A stretch of 64,000 bases of DNA from Serratia sp. DD3 (lineage in GTDB: Bacteria; Pseudomonadota; Gammaproteobacteria; Enterobacterales; Enterobacteriaceae), in NCBI RefSeq assembly GCF_000496755.2, contig NZ_AYKS02000093.1:27535-91534 (forward strand), written 5' to 3'. A program made the position numbers and the translations under genes. Under the pieces are notes generated by a model. The model worked only from the letters and a program-made list of their open reading frames with translations. It ran no database searches and was not told the origin of the DNA. Below, piece after piece: positions 26,569-36,051 of the stretch. Position 1 is the first letter of the stretch. The number at the start of each line of letters is the position of its first letter.

Positions 26569-26733
26569 CTATTTCCCTTCTAATCTATTTCTGTGTTCCG
26601 GCTTGCCATAGGCGCGACCCGTTTCAGCATCAAGTGGATTAGCTTTAACCAGTATCCATCTGTTAATATCGTTTTTGGCATGTTGGGCTGTCGCGGTTAG
26701 TTTTTGGCGAAAGTCATTATACCAGTCCTTCAT
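26569..26733 (-). CDS. possible small basic protein, 54 residues
   Basis: From ATG 26733 it reads MKDWYNDFRQKLTATAQHA, then a hydrophilic C-terminus with ANPLDAETGRAYGKPEHRN. It is hydrophilic, Trp/Tyr-containing and not low-complexity, which suggests a real gene, but the ribosome site (AGGCGG) is close to the start and weak. No family recognised. It diverges from sodC. Could be chance. Confidence 0.3.
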   Translation of the reverse strand: MKDWYNDFRQKLTATAQHAKNDINRWILVKANPLDAETGRAYGKPEHRNRLEGK

Positions 26734-26818
26734 ACCGCCTAATAATCCACCACGAAAGATCAACAGCCTCTAGGACAATATTTATTAAATACCTACCGAT
26801 GAAACAGGAGTGCACGGA

Positions 26819-27343
26819 ATGAAAAAATGTTGGTATGCGGTTTTGGGTTTAGTTGCATCAAGTGCGGTACAGGCGGCAAGCATTAATGTCCCCATTCATC
26901 AAGTCAGTGCCGAAGGAATAGGACAAAACATCGGCCAAATCACCATCAGTGAAACCCCTTATGGTTTGTTATTTACTCCACAGTTAACAGCGTTACAGCC
27001 AGGTGTTCGTGGATTTCATATTCATGAAAAAGGCAGTTGCGAACCCGCAATGAAAGACGGCAAAGCCGTTGCTGCTTTGGGGGCAGGTGGTCATTTTGAT
27101 CCGGCGAAAACAGGCAAACACCTAGGCCCTTATGGTGATGGCCATCTGGGTGACTTGCCCGCACTCTATGTAGATGCCGATGGCTCATCCACCTATCCAG
27201 TGCTAGCGCCAAGATTGAAGCAGATTAATGAAGTAAATGGAAAAGCCATCATGGTGCATGCAGGTGGTGATAACCATTCCGACCATCCCAGTCCTCTTGG
27301 CGGTGGTGGAGCACGATTTGCTTGTGGTGTGATCAAAGCATAG
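26819..27343 (+). CDS. sodC: periplasmic Cu/Zn superoxide dismutase
   Basis: 174 residues from ATG 26819, with CAGGAG eight bases upstream; an in-frame GTG at 26810 overlaps that site. Signal peptide ends ...SSAVQA before ASINVP. Copper ligands lie in [12 protein letters not shown] and in the late NHSDHP. Zinc ligands lie in [25 protein letters not shown], and the disulphide partner is ARFACGVI. It converts superoxide to H2O2 and O2 in the periplasm and protects against phagocyte bursts. All metal ligands and the disulphide cysteines are present, so it should be active. Confidence 0.95.
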   Translation: MKKCWYAVLGLVASSAVQAASINVPIHQVSAEGIGQNIGQITISETPYGLLFTPQLTALQPGVRGFHIHEKGSCEPAMKDGKAVAALGAGGHFDPAKTGKHLGPYGDGHLGDLPALYVDADGSSTYPVLAPRLKQINEVNGKAIMVHAGGDNHSDHPSPLGGGGARFACGVIKA

Positions 27344-27367
27344 TTACCTCCCTAGATTCTTAAAGCA

Positions 27368-27398
27368 TAACCCCTGGACAACACCATGACAGGGGTTA
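27368..27398 (+). terminator. hairpin after sodC
   Basis: TAACCCCTG / CAGGGGTTA, a perfect 9-bp stem with a 13-nt loop, 25 bp after the sodC stop, followed by the weakly T-rich ACTATTTATCT. Confidence 0.55.
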
Positions 27399-27626
27399 AC
27401 TATTTATCTCACTTTCCGATAAGCCAATACCTAAACCGTGCTGATGCTGTGTTGAGATCAACCGCTTGTGCTGCACTTGTCTTGTAATATCATCCATTCG
27501 ATCGACCACGTGATGACGATTATAAAAGGAGACGTGCGACTTGCTTGACGCCTCGGATTATGTGACTTTAGTATGCTGATGAGTTAAATGGATTTTTTAA
27601 TCACCTCCAAAGGGTTGATAATTGAC

Positions 27627-28763
27627 ATGACGTGGTACAAAAATAGAATTTTTCTCGGCGCTATTGTCCTCATAATCGGTATCAGCATTTATTTTATTTT
27701 TACAATAAGTGCAAACAGCCCCGCACATGGTGATACTCCGCCAGAAAAACAGGCGGCACTTACCGTTAATATCGAAGTCCCCCGACAACAGAATTTACCA
27801 CGCCAAATCAACGCCAATGGTAATATTGCCCCCTGGCAGGAAGCGATTGTCAGTAGTGAGGCTGATGGGTTACGCTTGGCAGAAATTTACGTCAATGTTG
27901 GCGACCGCGTTGGTAAAGACCAACTTCTTGCGCGTTTTGACCCCGAAACAGTCGCCGCTGACCTTGCCCAAGCAGAGGCTGCTTTAGCTGAAGCTCTGGC
28001 GAATAAAGACGAAGCCAGCACGAATGCACAACGCGCACGCCAACTGAAGAATACCGGTGCACTCAGCGAATTGCAGATCGACCAATACCTCGCCGCCGAT
28101 AAAACAGCACGTGCTCGCGTCCAACAAGCTAAAGCGCAAGTTCAATACCAGCGGTTGCGCATGGAAAAAACGCGCGTACTGGCCCCTGACGACGGTATTA
28201 TCTCATCGCGAAGCGCAACTGTTGGTCACGTCGCCAACCGTGGCAACGAATTATTCCGCCTGATCCGTCAAGAGCGCCTGGAATGGCGCGCAGAACTGAC
28301 CGCCGCAGAATTACCCCTCCTCAAACCGGGTATGAGTGCCGTATTGCGCACCACAGCAGGAACCGAGCTCACAGGCCGCATCCGCGCCCTGGCCCCTTCA
28401 CTCGACCTGCAAACACGCAACGCCATCGTCTATGTCGATATCACCCCGACACAGCAACAACAGCTCGGGGTAAAAGCGGGTATGTTTGCCCAAGGGACGT
28501 TCCACGTCGGTGAAATATCAGCGCTTACCGTTTCACAATCTGCTCTCGTCTCACGGGAAGGGTTTCACTACCTTTTTGCTGTTAATGACGCGGGCAACGT
28601 CAGCGAAATTAAAGTCGAGATTGGTCAGTTATATCAAGGGCGGTTTGAGATCCTCACCGGCCTGCAGCCTGATATGCGCATCGTTACCAGCGGTGCCAGT
28701 TTCCTCAATCACGGCGAAAGAGTGCGCGTTAACCCCCTCCCCACAGGGGAAACAGCACAATGA
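27627..28763 (+). CDS. RND efflux periplasmic adaptor (membrane fusion protein)
   Basis: 378 residues from ATG 27627 (391 from ATG 27588; neither has a strong ribosome site, the shorter gives a cleaner N-terminal anchor). The anchor helix IFLGAIVLIIGISIYFIF is followed by a barrel/lipoyl/hairpin layout: INANGNIAPWQEAIVSSEADGLRLAEIYVNVGDRVGKDQLLARF, then a coiled hairpin rich in Ala/Glu (about residues 110-180), then VLAPDDGIISSRSATVGHVANRGNELFRL. It links the inner-membrane pump to an outer-membrane channel. The stop overlaps the pump start by 4 bp (ATGA). No TolC-like gene lies in the operon, so it would use a chromosomal TolC. Confidence 0.9.
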   Translation: MTWYKNRIFLGAIVLIIGISIYFIFTISANSPAHGDTPPEKQAALTVNIEVPRQQNLPRQINANGNIAPWQEAIVSSEADGLRLAEIYVNVGDRVGKDQLLARFDPETVAADLAQAEAALAEALANKDEASTNAQRARQLKNTGALSELQIDQYLAADKTARARVQQAKAQVQYQRLRMEKTRVLAPDDGIISSRSATVGHVANRGNELFRLIRQERLEWRAELTAAELPLLKPGMSAVLRTTAGTELTGRIRALAPSLDLQTRNAIVYVDITPTQQQQLGVKAGMFAQGTFHVGEISALTVSQSALVSREGFHYLFAVNDAGNVSEIKVEIGQLYQGRFEILTGLQPDMRIVTSGASFLNHGERVRVNPLPTGETAQ

Positions 28764-31700
28764 ATCTCTCTACCTGGTCTATACGTAATCCCATCCCTGC
28801 GGCTATGTTGTTTGTGCTACTCACCGTCGCTGGGATCATCAGTTTCCGTAGTATGAAGATCCAACAGTTTCCCGATATCGAGTTACCGATGGTCACCGTC
28901 AGCGCCGCCTTGCCGGGCGCTTCGCCGGAACAGTTGGAAAACGACGTGGCGCGCAAACTGGAGGACTCCGTGGCTTCCCTGCAGGGGCTAAAGCACATCT
29001 ATACCAAGATCTCCGAAGGCGGCGTTATTATGACGCTGGAATTTCAACTGGAGAAACCGGTCCAGGAAGCGGTGGATGATACGCGTTCAGCAGTACAGGG
29101 TGTGCGCTCTGATCTCCCCAGCGATGTCCGTGATCCTGTGGTACAACGTGTCAATCTGTCTGGAACGCCTGTGCTGGTTTATGCGGTGCGCTCAGAACAT
29201 TTGGACGAAGAAGCACTGTCATGGTTTGTGGATAACACCCTGGTGCGCAGCTTGCAGGCGATCCGCGGCGTCGGGGCCGTCAATCGAGTCGGGGGCGTCA
29301 ATCGTCAGGTCCAGGTGCTGCTCGATCCATTAAAGCTAGAAAGTCTGGGGGTGAGCGCGGCACAAATCTCGCAACAATTGCGTTTAGTGCAACAGGATGC
29401 CCCCAGTGGACGCGCCGAGCTTGGCAATAGCGAACAGACTGTTCGCACCCTAGGAGGGCAACACTCCGCCAAAGAGATCGCTGCACTACAGATCCCGCTT
29501 ATCGATGGGCGTTACGTTCGACTCGATCAACTCGCTACTGTCGCCGACACTGTGGCTGAAGTCCGCTCTGCTGCCTTTGTTGACGGCAAGCCAGTTGTTG
29601 GATTTGAGATTGTGCGGAGCCGCGGGGAGAGCGAGGTAGAAGTGGGCGACGCTGTCGAAAAAGCGTTGGAAAAAATTAAGGCAGAATACCCGCATCTGAT
29701 TATCACCCAAGCATTTGACTTCGTCAGCCCAGTCAAAGCGGAGTACAACTCATCACTCAATCTGCTGTATGAAGGCGCGTTGTTGGCGGTGTTGGTCGTC
29801 TGGTTTTTCCTGCGCGAATGGCGAGCTACTTTTATTTCGGCAGTGGCGCTGCCCATGTCAGTAATTCCAGCTTTTTTTGGTATGGCCTTGATGGGGTTTT
29901 CTATCAATGTGATCAGTCTGCTGGCACTGTCGTTGGTGATCGGGGTTCTGGTTGATGACGCGATTGTCGAGATCGAAAACATCGTGCGCCACTTGCGCGG
30001 TGGTAAAACCCCCTATGAAGCTGCGATAGAAGCCGCCGATGAGATTGGCTTAGCGGTGATTGCAACCACGTTTACACTGATCGCCGTTTTCCTTCCTACG
30101 GCGTTTATGAGCGGTATTGCAGGCAAATTTTTCAAAGAGTTTGGTTGGACGGCGTCGATCGCCGTTTTTGCTTCGCTGGTCGTTGCGCGCATTCTTACAC
30201 CCATGATGGCCGCTTATATGCTCAAGCCCTTAGTGGCAAACGATCGCGATCCGGCCTGGCTCACCCACTATTTACGCATCGTCAACTGGTGTACTCATCA
30301 TAAAGTCAAAACGCTGCTTTCTGTCGGGCTATTCTTTATTGCATCGCTGATGTTGATCCCCCTGCTACCTTCTGGATTTATGCCGCCGGATGATAACTCG
30401 CAAACTCAAGTGTCTGTTGAGCTGCCGCCAGGGTCGACCTTAACCCAGACTGAAGCGATGGCTGAACGGGCTCGTCAGTTGCTCAGTCAGGTACCTGAAA
30501 TACGCAGCATCTATACCACTATTGGCGCCGGAAGTGCGGGAAGCGATCCCTTCTCCTCCTCCCTGGTGGAGCCGCGTAATGCGACCTTGACCATCCAACT
30601 CGTTTCGCGCAATGAGAGGGAGCGTAAACAACCTATTGAAGCTCGCATCCGCGATCTCTTAACGCAATTGCCCGGGGTGCGTACCAAAGTGGGCCTGGGG
30701 GCATCTGGAGAGAAATATATTCTGGTGCTAAGTGGTGAAGATCCGCGCAGTTTGATGTCCGCCCAACAGGCAGTGCTACGGGATTTGCGCACTATTCCAG
30801 GGTTAGGAAATATCGCTTCCACCGCCAGCCTGGTCCGGCCGGAAGTGGTCATTCGCCCTGACTTTGCCCGCGCAGCGGATCTGGGGGTCAGCAGTGCCGC
30901 TATCGGAGAAACACTGCGGGTCGCCACGTTGGGGGACTATGATATGTCGTTGCCAAAACTGAATTTGCCCGAAAGGCAACTGGACATCGTGGTGAAACTG
31001 GATGATGCAGCACGGCAAGATATCGAATCATTAAAACGTCTTATTATCCCCGGAACTAAAGGCCCGGTGATGCTCAGCCAAATTGCAGATATCACGATTG
31101 CAAGCGGGCCTGCGGTGATCAACCGTTACGATCGCTCACGCAATATCAATCTGGAGATCGAACTTTCCAATGTTCCATTAGGTACTGTGGTCAATGAGGT
31201 TAAAAAACTCCCCTCAATACAGAATTTGCCCGCTGGGGTGAAAGTGGTAGAAGTAGGCGATGCTGAAACCATGAGCGAACTCTTTGCCAGCTTTGGGTTG
31301 GCGATGCTGATCGGCATCCTCTGTATTTACATCGTGTTAGTGCTGCTGTTCAAACATTTCCTACACCCGGTGACCATCCTTGCCGCACTGCCTTTCTCTT
31401 TAGGGGGTGCCTTCGTCGGCCTGTTAGTCGCAGGGCAAAGCTTGTCAATGCCTTCACTGATTGGGTTGATTATGTTGATGGGGATTGCCACAAAAAACTC
31501 TATTCTACTGGTGGAGTACGCTATTGTGGCACGGCGCGGCAATGATGGCAGCGACGGGCGGCCAGTCGTGGCTGCCAAACCGCGCCAAGAGGCACTGATG
31601 GATGCCTGCCATAAACGGGCGCGCCCTATCATCATGACCACTGTTGCCATGGGGGCCGGTATGTTGCCCATTGCAATAGGGCTAGGCAATGCCGACCCCA

Positions 31701-31846
31701 GCTTCCGTTCACCGATGGCAATTGCCGTCATTGGCGGCTTGTTGACCTCAACCGTGCTGAGCCTGCTGGTGATCCCGGCGATATTTTTATACGTCGATGA
31801 CTTTAGCCAGTGGTGTTACCGCAAATTCACTAGAAAGCCGTCTTAG
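28760..31846 (+). CDS. RND multidrug efflux pump, HAE1 family
   Basis: 1028 residues, usual for the family. N-terminal FxPxP-like start STWSIRNPIPAAMLFVLL, helix 4 motif GVLVDDAIVEIENIVRHL carrying the two proton-relay aspartates, and the second-half GIATKNSILLVEYAIVARRG. Large periplasmic loops lie between helices 1-2 and 7-8. Proton-driven export of hydrophobic compounds is expected. Sequence details place it with the VexF/MexK-like HAE1 pumps rather than AcrB. It is the second gene of the adaptor-pump operon, and no regulator is adjacent. Confidence 0.92.
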   Translation: MNLSTWSIRNPIPAAMLFVLLTVAGIISFRSMKIQQFPDIELPMVTVSAALPGASPEQLENDVARKLEDSVASLQGLKHIYTKISEGGVIMTLEFQLEKPVQEAVDDTRSAVQGVRSDLPSDVRDPVVQRVNLSGTPVLVYAVRSEHLDEEALSWFVDNTLVRSLQAIRGVGAVNRVGGVNRQVQVLLDPLKLESLGVSAAQISQQLRLVQQDAPSGRAELGNSEQTVRTLGGQHSAKEIAALQIPLIDGRYVRLDQLATVADTVAEVRSAAFVDGKPVVGFEIVRSRGESEVEVGDAVEKALEKIKAEYPHLIITQAFDFVSPVKAEYNSSLNLLYEGALLAVLVVWFFLREWRATFISAVALPMSVIPAFFGMALMGFSINVISLLALSLVIGVLVDDAIVEIENIVRHLRGGKTPYEAAIEAADEIGLAVIATTFTLIAVFLPTAFMSGIAGKFFKEFGWTASIAVFASLVVARILTPMMAAYMLKPLVANDRDPAWLTHYLRIVNWCTHHKVKTLLSVGLFFIASLMLIPLLPSGFMPPDDNSQTQVSVELPPGSTLTQTEAMAERARQLLSQVPEIRSIYTTIGAGSAGSDPFSSSLVEPRNATLTIQLVSRNERERKQPIEARIRDLLTQLPGVRTKVGLGASGEKYILVLSGEDPRSLMSAQQAVLRDLRTIPGLGNIASTASLVRPEVVIRPDFARAADLGVSSAAIGETLRVATLGDYDMSLPKLNLPERQLDIVVKLDDAARQDIESLKRLIIPGTKGPVMLSQIADITIASGPAVINRYDRSRNINLEIELSNVPLGTVVNEVKKLPSIQNLPAGVKVVEVGDAETMSELFASFGLAMLIGILCIYIVLVLLFKHFLHPVTILAALPFSLGGAFVGLLVAGQSLSMPSLIGLIMLMGIATKNSILLVEYAIVARRGNDGSDGRPVVAAKPRQEALMDACHKRARPIIMTTVAMGAGMLPIAIGLGNADPSFRSPMAIAVIGGLLTSTVLSLLVIPAIFLYVDDFSQWCYRKFTRKPS

Positions 31847-31857
31847 CCAAAGATAAA

Positions 31858-31880
31858 AGCGGGTCATTAAATGGCCCGCT
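31858..31880 (+). terminator. hairpin after the RND operon
   Basis: AGCGGGTCAT / ATGGCCCGCT, a 10-bp stem (one G-T pair) with a 3-nt loop, 11 bp after the pump stop. Compact and GC-rich, but not followed by a T run. Confidence 0.5.
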
Positions 31881-31957
31881 CAGATCCACGCGTTTCAATC
31901 CACTAACAGAACTAAAACCGACTCTAGCTTGTATTGATACCTAAGGGGTATTTATAG

Positions 31958-32000
31958 CTCCCCCCAATGTGCGCCCATCATTGCCTTGCTCAGGGGGGAG
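31958..32000. repeat. second C6/G6 hairpin, between RND and pel
   Basis: CTCCCCCC / GGGGGGAG, a perfect 8-bp stem. The edges CTCCCCCCAAT and CAGGGGGGA are shared with the element at 3723-3762, so the two look like copies of one intergenic palindrome. Confidence 0.55.
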
Positions 32001-32791
32001 GTCTTCGGTCAATGGTAGTTTTCTTTGATTATTATCCACAAAAATCTGAATAATTACCCACACAAATATCAGACTAAGATACGATAATCAAATATATTAC
32101 CTACACTATTCCTAATTGAATATTCTAGCTCTTCAGTCATACCCTGCTGCGGAAAATAATCGTAAGGTGGCATTTCAAAAGAGCTATTAAATCCACAGCT
32201 ATTTAAGTCACTTGGTGGCCTATCCATTCCCCACTCATCATCAGACGGTAACCTATTGAAAGTAGAATCTACATCAGACAGATATGACCCGCCAAACTCC
32301 TTGAACATTCCACAGTGTTCAGTCCATCCCTTAACCCTGAAAAAATTAAACTCTGACAAGGTTCTCGAGTTTTTACCAATACCAAAACTGTATTGGTATT
32401 TATATATTGGATCATCAATATCGTTATCAAAGATGTTGTTAAAAAGATGAACATTACCAAAACGTACCCGTGGAGTACGCTGTACAATACGAGTAAACAA
32501 ATTATTATGAAATGTTACTCGTAACTTTCCGGTATCTTCCGCATCATTGCTGTCACTATGGCCGATTAGAATCGTCTTATCGTGTAGTGTGAAAACAGTA
32601 TTCGATACAGTAACATAGTCTGATGCGCGTTTAATATCTAACGAACCATCATGCTGAACGTATTTCCAACCATCGACGATCTTATAATTGTCCATGGTGA
32701 AGCGGCCGTCGCTGAATGTAACGTTGTTGATCCAGACATGATGTGACCTGACAATACTCAATCCATCCCACTCAGCATTCCAACCATCACC

Positions 32792-32801
32792 GTCTTCAAA
32801 C
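32792..32801. repeat. target site duplication, left copy
   Basis: GTCTTCAAAC borders the left end of the insertion sequence and is repeated exactly at 34014-34023. Confidence 0.93.
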
Positions 32802-34013
32802 CAGGGCGGGATCGCACTTTGTTAATGAAACTTGAACGGGCAGATCGTCTGTGATCTAATCACGTCTCCATGTAGGAGACACGCTCGATGACATTGATTG
32901 AACACCTTACCCTTGTTGAAGAAACCCGCTCTGACATCAATCGTAAACATGACCTTGTTGACGTCATGTTTCTTGTCATCAGTGCCATCATGAGTGGTGC
33001 CGAAGGCTGGCGGGACATAGAGACCTATGGCAATTCAAAGGCCGATTGGCTCCGTCAGTATCGACCTTTTGCCAACGGTATCCCGCGCCGTCACACTATT
33101 GCCCGCATTTTGCGCTGCATTGTCATCGATACCCTGCTTGAAGCGTTGCTCTGCTGGGTCAATGAACAGCGCACCCATCAGGGCAAACCCATAATTGCCT
33201 TTGACGGCAAGGTGTTACGCGGCTCCTACCGCGGAAATTCCGCCGAAGCTCTGCAACTGGTTACAGCCTACGATACCGAAAATGGTTTGGTTTTAAGCCA
33301 GAAAACAACCCCAAATAAGAAAGGGGAACTCGAAACGGTCAAAGAAATGCTGGAAATTCTTGAGCTCAAAGGCGCCGTTGTGACGCTTGATGCCCTGCAT
33401 TGTCAGCGTGAGACGCTGGAGAAAATCAGCGAGAAGAAGGCGCATGTGGTGGTTCAGGTAAAGAAGAACCAACCGAAGCTGTATCAAGCCGTTCAATCGC
33501 AATTTCAGGCACTCTTTGACGCACAGAAAGAGAAGATAATCGTCGAGCACAAAGAGAGTGGTCATGGCCGCCAAGAAGAGCGTTATGTCTTTCAATTAAA
33601 ATCAAAACTACCGCCTGAGCTGGCGGAGAAATGGCCGACAATCCGCAGCATCATCGCCGTTGAGCGTCACCGTAGCGCCAACGGAAAAGGAACGGTAGAG
33701 ACCGCCTACTATGTCAGCTCGTTATCTCCCAAACACAAGCTGCTCGGGCACTATATTCGTCAACACTGGCGGATTGAGAACAGCCAGCATTACATTCTTG
33801 ATGTGGTGTTCAATGAAGATGCCTCCAGAATAGCGATGGAGGATGCGGTCGAGAATATGGCACTATTCCGGCGCTTTGTTCTAAACATCATAAAGCAGAG
33901 TAATTGTGGTGCGCCGAGTCAGAGAAACAAGCTAAAAAAGGCAAGTTGGGATGACAATTATCGGGCCCAGTTATTCTTTGGTTAAATAAAAAGCAAAGTG
34001 TGCTCCCGCCCTG
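32802..34013 (+). mobile_element. ISAs1-family insertion sequence, complete, 1212 bp
   Basis: Terminal inverted repeats CAGGGCGGGATCGCACTTTG (left) and the complement of CAAAGTGTGCTCCCGCCCTG (right) match at 18 of 20 positions. A 10-bp direct duplication flanks it. The single transposase frame is intact, so the element may still be mobile. Length, end sequence and duplication size fit the ISAs1 family (which includes the E. coli H-repeats). Confidence 0.93.
32888..33985 (+). CDS. ISAs1-family transposase
   Basis: 365 residues, full length. The N-terminal DDE-associated domain (HKLVDVMFLV-like: HDLVDVMFLVISAIMSGAEGWRDIE) precedes a DDE core: IIAFDGKVLRGSY holds the first Asp, VVTLDALHCQ the second, and the ...HWRIENSQHYILDVVFNEDASR region the Glu, followed by the conserved NMALFRRFVLNIIK. 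It catalyses cut-and-paste movement of the element. ATG 32888 follows GTAGGAGA. It is oriented opposite to the disrupted pectate lyase gene. Confidence 0.95.
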   Translation: MTLIEHLTLVEETRSDINRKHDLVDVMFLVISAIMSGAEGWRDIETYGNSKADWLRQYRPFANGIPRRHTIARILRCIVIDTLLEALLCWVNEQRTHQGKPIIAFDGKVLRGSYRGNSAEALQLVTAYDTENGLVLSQKTTPNKKGELETVKEMLEILELKGAVVTLDALHCQRETLEKISEKKAHVVVQVKKNQPKLYQAVQSQFQALFDAQKEKIIVEHKESGHGRQEERYVFQLKSKLPPELAEKWPTIRSIIAVERHRSANGKGTVETAYYVSSLSPKHKLLGHYIRQHWRIENSQHYILDVVFNEDASRIAMEDAVENMALFRRFVLNIIKQSNCGAPSQRNKLKKASWDDNYRAQLFFG

Positions 34014-34023
34014 GTCTTCAAAC
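34014..34023. repeat. target site duplication, right copy
   Basis: GTCTTCAAAC directly follows the right inverted repeat of the insertion sequence and equals the left copy at 32792-32801. Confidence 0.93.
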
Positions 34024-34418
34024 TGAGGCTCCACATCCACAGGATTTTCAATAAACAGGTTATGAATAATCACATTATTGGCATCTTGGACAAAAAGTGC
34101 ACTTTCGATAAATTTTGCCTGATGGTCCATCCCAATGAGTGTCGTATTACTCCCGATAAATATACGTCCTCGTTTTGATTGATCGGCACGATTAACATAT
34201 GGAACACCACCGCTTGCATCAATCACCCCACTGACCCAAATATATTTAGGCCGATCGCCTGATTCTTTTATTGCTTGCCTAAGTTCTTCTATATTTTTGA
34301 CATAATAAGAAAGCTCTGGATCTTGTCCTCCACCTGTTGTGCCGCCAGCCTCTGAGGCCCATCCAATAGGATTTTCATACCATGGTTTATGAGGGGGTAC
34401 GTGATTAATTGATCTCAT

Positions 34419-35053
34419 TGATAAAGCTCCATTTTAATTAAATTATGAATAGATCCAGGAAGAAGGAAAAAACAAAAAAATCAAATTGTTATACTCCCTT
34501 TACCGACAGATCCATGATTCCATATCATTCTAACTACCGAATGATAGAGAAGCTTACAACTAATCCAGGAAATCACTGGGATATCCCATTTGATTCTCAA
34601 ACGCCATAAATATTAGCTGCATTATTTGTCCCAACAAAGGGTGCCAGCCGCTGTCAAATCCTAAGGCCGACTTGTCGCGCAAATATCGCCCACAGGCAAC
34701 TTGAAGTTAACTATCTATATTCAAGGCACCTAGATGTTAGCTTTTTTATTCGACCCAGTTACAAAGTAGGCTATATTACCGCCTCCCCCGCACTTGCCGC
34801 CTTTCCAACACTCAAAGTATTTTTTTCATATATAACATCGGCCCATATTAAAATTGAAACAGCATTTCTAAAAAACAAGATAGCTAAAGCGTAGTACAGG
34901 ATTATAAAATTGTATAGCCTCTTCTTAATCCCGAAAAAAAACAGATTCCTGCGTACTTTGCGCTGTAAAGAAGTACACCGAGCAGGATAAAAAACAGGTT
35001 TAATTTCAAACATCATAGCTAAAAAATGATGCATTCTAAGTTTTACCCCTACA
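34419..35053. other. gene-poor AT-rich stretch upstream of pel
   Basis: About 635 bp. It contains the pel ribosome site (GGAG at 34426-34429 on the minus strand) and presumably its promoter. A minus-strand frame at 34771-35034 (87 codons) is Phe/Ile/Leu-rich and has no ribosome site, so I do not call it. Nothing else recognisable. Confidence 0.5.
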
Positions 35054-35290
35054 TCAAAGCGGCAACCCAGTCCACGGTGCTGATTTATTCACCACTCCGG
35101 TAAAGATCAGGACAGCTCGCGGCTCAAGCGCCTTCCAGGCCGCCTTGAATGTAGAGTTCAATGTGCGCCGTGAGGGTGATGGCGGTGCATTGATCCTCAG
35201 TTGCACCAAGATGAAAGATGTAGAAGAGCCAGCACGTCGTGCCTATGACCTGAGTTCAGTCGATCTCTATGTGGATGATGACGCAGATAA
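35054..35290 (+). pseudogene. 3' remnant of a phage/plasmid replication ATPase (RepA-like)
   Basis: After a frameshift near 35086 (AATQSTVLI in one frame, then IHHSGKDQDSSRGSS in the next) the sequence reads AFQAALNVEFNVRREGDGG, LILSCTKMKDVEEP and VDLYVDDDAD. This is the C-terminal end of AAA/RecA-like RepA proteins of P4-like islands: HHxGKD followed by RGSSA, and SCTKMKD. The N-terminal part with Walker motifs is absent. It marks the edge of a decayed mobile island that continues to the right. Confidence 0.65.
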
Positions 35291-35641
35291 CAGCCCTCTT
35301 GGTTCAGAAGAGAGCACCACTTCAACCCCCAGTAAAGTAAGCACCTTAAACAAACGCTCAATACTGGCGCTTCCAGGGTCTGCTTCCAGACGGGCATAGG
35401 TTTGCTGTGTGACACCTAACCTTTCAGACAGGTCTTTTTGCGTCAGCCCATTCGCTTTGCGAAAGCCAATCAGCAATGGACGCAACTGATTCAAGGTTTT
35501 CAACGGATAAGCTGCAAAACAATAAAACAGCTTATAGGCTGTAAAAATCGGAGGATTACCCTTCCAGTTCGCCAGTAAATTACGAATGGCGTCTTCACAC
35601 ACCGGCGGCGTATACACGGCCCGTAGTGGCATAGAGGTCAA
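35267..35641 (-). CDS. XRE-family regulator, HipB-like
   Basis: 124 residues. The C-terminal ~65 residues are a helix-turn-helix: NQLRPLLIGFRKANGLTQKDLSERLGVTQQTYARLEADP, then SIERLFKVLTLLGVEVVL, which is the HipB/antitoxin type. The N-terminal ~45 residues (PPVCEDAIRNLLANWKGN) are not normal for HipB and may be a fusion with an older fragment, or the true start may lie further in at a non-ATG codon. No HipA partner follows. Its 3' end overlaps the replication-ATPase remnant on the other strand. May be an orphan antitoxin or island regulator. Confidence 0.6.
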   Translation of the reverse strand: MTSMPLRAVYTPPVCEDAIRNLLANWKGNPPIFTAYKLFYCFAAYPLKTLNQLRPLLIGFRKANGLTQKDLSERLGVTQQTYARLEADPGSASIERLFKVLTLLGVEVVLSSEPRGLLSASSST

Positions 35642-35747
35642 TGACCTTCAACTTTTTTTACAAATTACCGGGTTGGTATGCCGAAGCACGTGGTCGTTAT
35701 CAAACATCACGAGTCCGGCTTACCTTTCTTAACCGGAGAATCGAATA

Positions 35748-35954
35748 ATGAATACCCATACTTCTCTTTTAGAAGACCAGTTTGTCAATATGGCATTTAT
35801 CACCAGTGTGACTGGTTTAACGGACAAGTGGTTCTATAAGCTAATTAAAGATGATGCTTTCCCAAAACCAATAAAAATGGGTCGTAGCTCTCGCTGGTTA
35901 AAAAGCGAAGTTGAAGCCTGGCTTCAGGAGCGTATTAACCAGTCCCGCAAATAA
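35748..35954 (+). CDS. alpA: AlpA family excision/transcription regulator
   Basis: 68 residues, the normal AlpA size. Winged-helix MerR-like layout: FITSVTGLTDKWFYKLIKDDAFPKPIKMGRSSRWLKSEVEAWLQERI, with the FPKPxKxGxRSxxW core of AlpA. AlpA proteins of P4-like islands activate integrase or excise the element. ATG 35748 has GGAGAATCGA upstream. No integrase gene is seen in this window, so the island is probably no longer able to leave. Confidence 0.85.
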   Translation: MNTHTSLLEDQFVNMAFITSVTGLTDKWFYKLIKDDAFPKPIKMGRSSRWLKSEVEAWLQERINQSRK

Positions 35955-36051
35955 ACCTCTCACCTAACTAAACCCGCAGCATGAAAATAATTATCCGGCT
36001 ACCCCGGAGGTTTTCTGCTGCCTGTCATTTCACCTAGAAGGAATATGCACC

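Larger units (their letters stand above)
32069..34418 (-). pseudogene. pectate lyase (PL1 family) disrupted by an insertion sequence
   Basis: Two pieces of one gene: N-terminal part 34418-34014 and C-terminal part 32801-32069. Deleting the element and one copy of the 10-bp target duplication restores a single frame of about 375 codons across QFED-GDGW. PL1 motifs: GWASEAGGTTGGG at the start, NTTLIGM, VWINNVTFSDG, DGSLDIKRASDYVTVS, HDKTILIGHSDSN, and RTPRVRFGNVHLFNN with the catalytic Arg. The start ATG 34418 has GGAG upstream. No signal peptide is seen, which is unusual for a pectate-degrading enzyme. The reading frames on both sides are otherwise intact, so the insertion looks recent. Pectin use by this route is lost. 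Confidence 0.9.

Noticed and set aside
34771..35034. Minus-strand gene of 87 codons
   Set aside because: AT-rich composition, hydrophobic bias without clear helices, no ribosome site and no recognisable motif.
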